Origin: Ostrinia nubilalis
Taxonomy: Eukaryota > Arthropoda > Insecta > Lepidoptera > Crambidae
Length of the DNA stretch: 64,000 nt
Assembly: GCF_963855985.1 (NCBI RefSeq)
Contig: NC_087096.1
Coordinates: 3,162,001-3,226,000 of the forward strand
Direction: 5' to 3'
In this document: positions 58,901 to 64,000 of the stretch, one piece after another
Numbering within the stretch: the stretch's first letter is position 1
Layout of the letters: the number at the start of each line of letters is the position of its first letter
Program-made: the position numbers and the translations under genes
Notes under the pieces: generated by a model
Told to the model about the DNA's origin: nothing
What the model saw: the letters and a program-made list of their open reading frames with translations, nothing else
The model's database searches: none

Positions 58901-61900
58901 AGTATCGGTGTTCCACCCGCATTCAGAAGCTCCGATGTTATTCCGTCATCACCCGGTGCCTTATGGCTCGGAAACGTGGCCTCTCACTATAGGCCTTATA
59001 CAGAAGCTCAAAGTTGCACAGCGTGCTATGGAGAGGGCTATGCTTGGTGTTTCTTTGCGAGATCGAATCAGAAATGAGGAGATCCGTAAACGAACCAAAG
59101 TCGCTGACATAGCCCGACGGATTAGCAAGCTGAAGTGGCAATGGGCAGGGCACATAGTACGCAGAACTGACGGCCGATGGGGCAGAAAGGTTCTGGAATG
59201 GAGGCCGCGCACCGGAAAACGCAGCGTGGGACGTCCACCTACAAGGTGGACCGACGACATCGTAAGGGTGGCAGGGAAGCGCTGGACGCAGGCCGCTACC
59301 AATCGATCAACATGGAAAGCATTGGGGGAGGCCTATGTTCAGCAGTGGACGTCCTATGGCTGAAATGATGATGATGATGATGACCATGATTGATACTTTT
59401 GGAGTCGGTGCAGGCAAACTTTACATGTTTCATAATCTTGGCACCGACTCCAAAAGTATCAATCATGGTATACCTACATAAATATTAATTCGTCCTAATA
59501 AATAAGTAGGAAATTAGTAATTATTTTTCTACTTTTTAGTGTAGGTTTTTTGGAGTCGGTTTTTTTTTTTATTTCAACGTCAACTCACACAAAGCCATGA
59601 TCTGTATCTGGTCGTCCACAGGCATCGCGTAGACGGTGAAGCTGATGACGAAGAGGTCCTCGGCGACCGGCAGGCACTCCTCCTTGCATAAGTCCATGAG
59701 AGCTTCCGCCACGCGGAGGAGGTTCGTTTGGTACTTGGGCTGAAAATCAAACAATAAGACCAGATCAAAAAGGATTCCTCCTTTATTTGGTTAGCTGTTG
59801 CCAGCTCGCCACTGGAAGCGGTCAGAAAGATGAAGGATCCTGTGCCCGACTAGACTAAGGTGGACTAATGAAGCTCAGTTTAAGAACCGTCACTGAAAGC
59901 AAGTCTTACTGCTGTTTTATAAGCTCACGGTCTATCTTTGTACTTGAACTTTCTCATTTTTTTTTCAATGAAAATGATTCCGGGTTTTGTACACCCCACC
60001 AGGATAACGAGCGCATCGTTTGAACTAAACTCTAATAATGATGATGAATGATGGATTAAACTTGACCCAATGCAAAGATAGTATAGTATACGTATGGGAG
60101 AAGAAGTGCCTTACCTTTCTAACCCTGCACCTATCAGGGTCCACCAGTTCCTTACAGAGCTCCTTCATGACTTTCCCTTTGATATGCTCAGCTTGCGAGC
60201 CCCTTATGATGTTGGCGATGACGAACAGCGCGCCCCACGAGTCTACCTCTGCTTCTAGCAACGGCCACCAGGTCTCGGGCGTTATGAAGTAGCCGAACAA
60301 CTCGGATGCTCGTTTGATCTAAAGAAGAATACAGAATAAAAAGCTGATTGTTATGTTAAGAATCTGGTTTTTTACTCTTTTCCCATTCCTAAGTTGGGAC
60401 GCTCATCTCAAGACGGGTTGAACCGTGCACGAACCCAGTATTTTTGCGTTTGTATGGCATATACGAGTCATTACATCTTCCAACCTGCAATAGAAGTTCT
60501 GGTAAACAAGTTAAGCTGCCAACCAGAGTTTAGGTGGAGGTAGGCAAAAAAGACCTGTGAGTTACGATAAAAAAACTAAGGGAAGGAGGATTTACTGATA
60601 AAACGCTTGTACGTCGACTAAAGAATATGCTTTCTAAACCTTAAAACTTTGGATATTCGTAGGTACCTCCAAGGTGATCCTGGGATCGTCATCGCTAGCG
60701 CCGCGGTGCAGAGTCCTGACGATGGTGTTGGCGTGCTGCGTGGAGCCCTCCTCGGCGCACAGGATGAGCCAGCATAAGAGCTGCGAGACCCGCAGCCTGG
60801 CGTCAGATTGCCAGCCGTCCATCTCTGGAAGCGATTTTTGTGTGTGAACATACGGGACTATTCCCACCTCTCGTTCCCACCACTGCAACTCCTGTGTAGC
60901 CAGCATCTACAGCTTGACCGCCCCAAAAACCCAACTAATGAAGTTCAAGTTTGTCCCGGGGGAAAGTTAAACTGTCATTGGACCCGCAACGAAATTAATC
61001 AGATACATTCTATGATTCTACACGAAACATAAGGTACCAATGTAGACAGAGGCATGGGCCTAAAATTTCCACAGGAGATAGGGACACCTGAGGGATACGC
61101 CCATGTAACGTTAATATAACTACAAACGTATTTCAGTTATGGATACGTATTTAAGCTTAGAGGAGCTAGAGCACAATCGTAAATGGAGTAGTAGAATAAC
61201 TTTAAATAGGCAAATTGATGAGCATGTTACCGAATTATTCAAAAATACCTATTGCATGAAATACCTCGCCAAATAGCAGGTACGATCTTCCCTATATTGG
61301 TCTGCACCAGGACCCTGCATCCCATATTCGGGCGCTTCACGTCGGGGTAGTGCGTCGGGACGTCTTTCAGGAAGTCTGCTTTCTTTTTCAAGTCCTCTTC
61401 ATTCTCTTCCATGTACTGCAGTCCGATGTCCGTCCAGAGCTTCGTGGCTGTCTCTCTTATGTCTGCTATGACGTCACTGAGACTGTTGATAGAAGGTAGA
61501 ATACAAATGTTACATTTTGTAACTATGCTGCTTTGAAAACCAGGCAAAAGGTGAAGGAAAACATTTTTTTAAAGTACTGGGGTGTTCCATATTTCAACTG
61601 TACCATCATCATTTTTAATGGAACACCAATTTCCATGGCAGAAAGTGTTTGAAAGATTATAGTAAGTTTATCATAACTAATTTATAATCAGTGAATAAGT
61701 TACTATTTCTAGTCATATGGATAATTGAGTTATACATTTTCACCTTGTAAGCAAGAGTGGTATCATACGATGCCAGAAGGAATATCTGTCTCTGTAATTC
61801 AGCATCCAGTTGCCGACCTCCAGGGTAACCTGAAGGCGGACCTGTGAGTTCTCATCAAACAGCTTCTCTGCCATTGGAGTAATGGACAATTCAAAACACT

Positions 61901-62636
61901 TCCCGTTTCCTGCTAAAACTATTGCTCCTGAAAATAAAAATAATATATAAAATGTTTGCAAAGTTAATAAATAATTTAGTTATTTTTTTTTATGCTTACC
62001 AATAGCCTTAATAGCTGCAACCCTAACCCTGAAATGCTGATGAGCAAAATTTGACAACACAGGCTTAACATAGCTTTCACATTGGAAATGAAAATCTCTT
62101 TGAAGGACCTGCGTCAACAGGATTATACAATCACAGGCCTCCAGCTTCACCTTGGGGAATGGATCTGCACTGGTCTTGGTCAAAATACTGGTGAAATCGT
62201 TAATAAATGGACTTAACAAATGAGTAACTTTGTATTTCTCTACAATTTTGCGTACTAATTGAATGAGAACTAAGCGTAGTTCTTCTGATTCCTCCACTAT
62301 TTCAGGGCAGCCAATGCGCCGGACAATCACAGGCAAAATATAAGTCAAATAGTAGTCATTGAGCGGCAAGCGATCAATGAAATTGGAAATGATCAATGCA
62401 GAAGCCTCACGACACGCCTCCGATACATCAGAGAAGCTTTTCAGCACGTAAGAGTACACTTCAGGGAACACAACTGTGAGATCACAATCTTGGTTCGCTG
62501 GCTCTTCAAATATTTCTTTGTTGACGTTCAATAAGGCTTGTTTTCGGGCCATTTTCGACTCGCTTTGAAGAGCCGTGATATATTGCTCCAACGCAATTTT
62601 AGGGAAATCTTGGAGTCTAGGTTTAGATCCAGACAT
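52970..62636 (-). CDS. DNAAF5: DNAAF5 (HEATR2), dynein axonemal assembly factor 5
   Basis: Twelve exons encode an 864-residue HEAT-repeat protein (human DNAAF5: 855) that helps preassemble axonemal dynein arms in the cytoplasm; in moths this should matter for sperm flagella and chordotonal cilia. Exons in transcription order: 62636-62000, 61927-61744, 61482-61265, 60824-60667, 60318-60115, 59739-59589, 56513-56349, 55576-55385, 54891-54734, 53911-53719, 53423-53235, 53115-52970. All junctions are GT/AG and the phases agree throughout (2595 bases with stop). Recognisable blocks are RDRYSF then IPLLL (exon 2), LWTDIGLQYMEENEEDLK (exon 3), PNLVWSAGRTAEAIRSAAV (exon 9) and LLKRLDD-like VLKRLDD (exon 11). 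Exons 7 and 9 sit next to partial tandem copies of themselves, and intron 6 carries a LINE inside a MITE. Divergent from MANF, and 650 bases upstream of PARN on the same strand. Confidence 0.95.
54168..54891 (-). repeat. tandem partial copies of DNAAF5 exon 9
   Basis: A unit of about 218 bp recurs with equivalent points at 54294, 54512 and 54731, plus a degraded fourth copy at about 54168-54225. Only the copy at 54734-54891 is a whole exon with an acceptor. The others carry the 3' two thirds of the exon (from the AIRSAAVACL part) and the GTGAGA-type donor, but the 5' third is replaced by other sequence. A 27-base piece of the exon end is repeated once more inside each unit (about 54466-54500 and 54684-54718). 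The extra copies lie downstream of the true exon in transcription order. Confidence 0.85.
55112..55178. repeat. inverted repeat in DNAAF5 intron 8
   Basis: The arms ccatctccatgctaaagc and its reverse complement flank an AT-rich centre that is itself palindromic (attaatatagaatctattaat). Probably a small MITE remnant; overlapping minus-strand ORFs here look spurious. Confidence 0.6.
56399..56837 (-). repeat. 158-bp tandem array of DNAAF5 exon 7 5' part
   Basis: Equivalent points at 56402, 56560 and 56718 give an exact period of 158 bp for about 2.75 copies. Each copy contains the exon 7 acceptor (with a (ATG)n tract before the ttccag) and about 115 bases of exon, differing at only a few positions. 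Only the 56349-56513 copy has the donor and the exon 3' end. In transcription order the two decoy copies come first. Reading into either gives an in-frame stop soon after the SDALT segment, so use of a decoy acceptor would truncate the protein. Confidence 0.9.
56969..57020. repeat. perfect 24-bp hairpin with GAAA loop
   Basis: A perfect 24-base inverted repeat (56969-56992 and 56997-57020) is separated by GAAA. Each arm contains TGACGTAA or its complement. It lies in DNAAF5 intron 6. The strand that reads GAAA would form a GNRA tetraloop hairpin in RNA. Similar cccatggatgacgtaagagg sequence occurs in lepidopteran repeats, so a mobile-element origin is likely. Confidence 0.8.
57279..57986. repeat. 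interspersed repeat, accgacttcaaaaaagg type
   Basis: The segment starts with a ttaaccgacttcaaaaaagg end, a sequence commonly seen in lepidopteran interspersed repeats. It contains two related blocks (about 57560-57620 and 57680-57750), each with catcatctca, tgatga and a shared aactccttaatgcttaggag stretch. No coding capacity seen. It abuts the palindromic MITE. Confidence 0.5.
57987..59561. mobile_element. palindromic MITE split by a LINE insertion
   Basis: The arms 57987-58089 and about 59450-59561 are reverse complements. Both start from an accgactccaaaa end and contain the same AT-rich block with a ggacgaatta core. Without the LINE insert the element is about 270 bp, nearly a full palindrome with a loop near 59420-59450. 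It lies in DNAAF5 intron 6. Family unknown. Related accgacttcaaaa sequence also starts at 57279. Confidence 0.7.
58090..59382 (+). mobile_element. twin-primed RTE-type LINE insertion
   Basis: This is a truncated non-LTR retrotransposon in two opposed pieces. Minus-strand codons from about 58967 to 58080 encode the reverse transcriptase core: NYRPISLLSHVYKLFSR, AFVDYEKAFDS, QRGVRQGDVISP and the catalytic HLRFADDIVV. Plus-strand codons from about 58960 to 59363 encode the C-terminal region typical of insect RTE elements (YGSETWPL ... [11 protein letters not shown] ... QQWTSYG) and end in a (ATG)n tail. The pieces meet at the shared decamer gccttatggc. The insertion is flanked by accatgattga at 58079-58089 and 59383-59393. 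This layout is what twin priming produces. Not a host gene. Confidence 0.85.
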
Positions 62637-62781
62637 GTTTGCTCAAAGGAAACAATAATCCTCAACCAATTGAATTTTCTTTGGCCACTACGGCGGCCGG
62701 CAATGAGAAATATCTGGAAAATGGATTATTGACAAAACAACGCAGTTCGGCGAATTCAATATTCATTAAAAACAAAATTTG

Positions 62782-62795
62782 GTTGTCATGACAAC
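62782..62795. promoter_or_regulatory. RFX X-box in DNAAF5/MANF promoter
   Basis: The 14-mer GTTGTCATGACAAC is a perfect palindrome and fits every position of the RFX X-box consensus GTHNYYATRRNAAC. It lies 146 bases upstream of the DNAAF5 start codon. X-boxes bound by RFX factors drive ciliary genes across animals, and DNAAF5 is a motile-cilium gene, so the position makes sense. Confidence 0.7.
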
Positions 62796-62881
62796 TGTCA
62801 ATGTGACAATACCTGCCAAAGTGATCACAGATTAAACAACATTACTATGTCTGCGCTAAATAGCTACAGTCGCAGAAAAAC

Positions 62882-63123
62882 GTAAGTTTGATATCAGCCT
62901 TATCTTCATTTTGATTTTTGTTTTATTGCAACACTTGAAAGTAATTGTCAAAATCCGCCAACGTGCACCAATCACAGCTCGCCAAGTAAATCTGTCAACG
63001 TCTTCATTGCATGGATGGACGAGATTTTTCTATCATTTCATTACATTGAAATTCTCTGCTGTTCTCAATTTAAGTGCGGCTATTTCCGACTGTAAAATTT
63101 ATATTTAGACTGCTTTTCAACAG
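62882..63123 (+). other. candidate 5'UTR intron of MANF
   Basis: A consensus donor (GTAAGT at 62882) and a pyrimidine-rich acceptor (ttttcaacag ending at 63123) lie upstream of the MANF ATG. Removing this segment would join a short leader ending at 62881 to the coding exon 13 bases before the ATG. The leader contains an ATG at 62847 followed by an open frame; after splicing it would close as a 13-codon upstream ORF just before the MANF start. If real, this argues against MANF being a processed retrocopy. It needs RNA support. Confidence 0.45.
62968..62986 (+). promoter_or_regulatory. ER-stress-element-like site near MANF
   Basis: CCAAT, nine bases, then CCAAG: this matches the ERSE consensus CCAAT-N9-CCACG with one mismatch. 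An ACGTG core (the ATF6/XBP1-type core) lies just before it at about 62961. MANF is known to be induced by ER stress, so the site is plausible, but short motifs occur by chance. Confidence 0.4.
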
Positions 63124-63136
63124 TGAATAATCAAAA

Positions 63137-63658
63137 ATGTGCAGAATAAGCGTCTTTCATTTATTATTCGTGGCAGCGGTGATACAAGTTGCACTCGCAC
63201 TAAAGGAAGGCGAATGCGAGGTTTGTGTAAAAACTGTGGAGAAATTCGGAGCCACGTTAGCAGACGATGTCAAGAAGGACCCCAAGAAGATAGAAATAGA
63301 ATTCAAGAAGTTTTGTAAAGGTTCTAAGAACAAAGAGAATCGGTTTTGTTACTATTTAGGAGGGCTTGAAGAATCAGCTACCGGTATTTTAGGAGAGCTC
63401 TCAAAGCCACTGAGTTGGTCTATGCCAGCTGACAAAATCTGCGAGAAGTTAAGGAAAAAGGATGCCCAAATCTGCGACCTCAGGTTCGACAAACAGATTG
63501 ACCTCAATAATGTAGACCTGAAGAAACTGAAGGTTCGCGACCTAAAAAAGATCCTGAACGACTGGGATGAGGTTTGTGATGGATGTATTGAAAAGACAGA
63601 CTTCATCAAGAGAATAGAAGAACTGAAGCCCAAATATATGGGCAGATCTGAGTTGTAA
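63137..63658 (+). CDS. Manf: MANF, ER-resident neurotrophic factor
   Basis: This 173-residue ORF encodes mesencephalic astrocyte-derived neurotrophic factor, a small ER-luminal protein that protects against unfolded-protein stress and is trophic for dopaminergic neurons in insects. A hydrophobic signal peptide covers about residues 1-21. The mature part has the eight conserved cysteines of the family, an N-terminal saposin-like half with [18 protein letters not shown], and a C-terminal SAP-like half containing the CDGC (CXXC) motif. It ends in RSEL, a KDEL-type ER retrieval signal. The length equals that of fly MANF. The start has a good insect context (caaaATG). No intron interrupts the coding part, but a plausible 5'UTR intron lies just upstream. 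DNAAF5 is divergent across about 500 bp. The fly protein is very similar, so identity is near certain; CDNF does not exist separately in insects. Confidence 0.97.
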   Translation: MCRISVFHLLFVAAVIQVALALKEGECEVCVKTVEKFGATLADDVKKDPKKIEIEFKKFCKGSKNKENRFCYYLGGLEESATGILGELSKPLSWSMPADKICEKLRKKDAQICDLRFDKQIDLNNVDLKKLKVRDLKKILNDWDEVCDGCIEKTDFIKRIEELKPKYMGRSEL

Positions 63659-63669
63659 ATTAGTACAAT

Positions 63670-63675
63670 AATAAA
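63670..63675 (+). terminator. poly(A) signal of MANF
   Basis: An AATAAA hexamer begins 12 bases after the MANF stop codon, giving a very short 3'UTR. Seen directly; its use is inferred. Confidence 0.6.
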
Positions 63676-64000
63676 TATCTAGGTAAGGTTCTTTTTACAT
63701 TATTACCATTTACATGTTTGTTTCAGCAAAGTACAAAATTACACCATTTTTATCTAATTTAGGGTATGTTAATGTGAAAGGACCAATATTTCAAAACTCA
63801 ACTGTTGAGCAAATCAAATAAAATTTGACCAGTTAACTACCATTATTTGTTCAGTTGAATTTTTATAGACATTCATTGTTTAAATTTGATAGGTTATCTA
63901 CTCAATGTTACCATTCCATAGAAACTATAACACAAACTTTTATAAAAAAAATCAAGATTTCATAGTGGTTATTAGCAAAGTATTTGTAAATTATATGATG

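Noticed and set aside
63137..63658. MANF as a processed retrocopy because it has no coding intron
   Set aside because: A plausible 5'UTR intron, no poly(A) tract or target duplication, and a full conserved ORF with its own promoter signals.

Overview
The window looks like nuclear DNA from a moth or butterfly (Lepidoptera). It is AT-rich, its genes have short exons with GT/AG borders, and introns and spacers are packed with short inverted-repeat transposons, Helitron-like ends, tRNA-derived SINE fragments and RTE-type LINE pieces of the kind known from lepidopteran genomes. The protein sequences are insect-like. I had no search tools, so family names rest on recognised motifs, exon phases and splice sites read by eye.

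Three host genes are clear, all in the right half. (1) PARN, the poly(A)-specific ribonuclease, lies on the minus strand from 52319 to a stop at 23807. Ten 5' coding exons (52319-44891) hold the whole DEDD nuclease core and RRM; three 3' exons (25681-23807) supply the low-complexity tail. A gap of about 19 kb between them must hide at least one more small exon. (2) DNAAF5 (HEATR2), a HEAT-repeat factor for axonemal dynein assembly, lies on the minus strand at 62636-52970. Its 12 exons are fully in phase and encode 864 residues. (3) MANF, the ER-resident neurotrophic factor, lies on the plus strand at 63137-63658 in one coding exon. DNAAF5 and MANF are divergent and share about 500 bp of promoter DNA, which holds a perfect RFX X-box and an ER-stress-element-like site.

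The left 23 kb has no confidently identified gene. It holds one good orphan plus-strand exon (19228-19289), a possible terminal exon (23248-23484) facing the PARN 3' end, and many mobile-element copies. The long PARN intron (25.7-44.9 kb) contains three hAT-like elements with 8-bp target duplications, TA-flanked MITEs, a 5'-truncated RTE copy with a 12-bp target duplication, and quieter unique DNA with GC-rich patches that may be regulatory.

The most unusual feature is a cluster of partial-exon tandem duplications in the two neighbouring genes: the 3' half of PARN exon 8, the 3' half of DNAAF5 exon 9 (about four copies) and the 5' half of DNAAF5 exon 7 (three copies). The insertion history is also readable in places: a hAT element inside a TA-MITE, itself carrying another TA-MITE, and a twin-primed RTE LINE inside a palindromic MITE in DNAAF5 intron 6.
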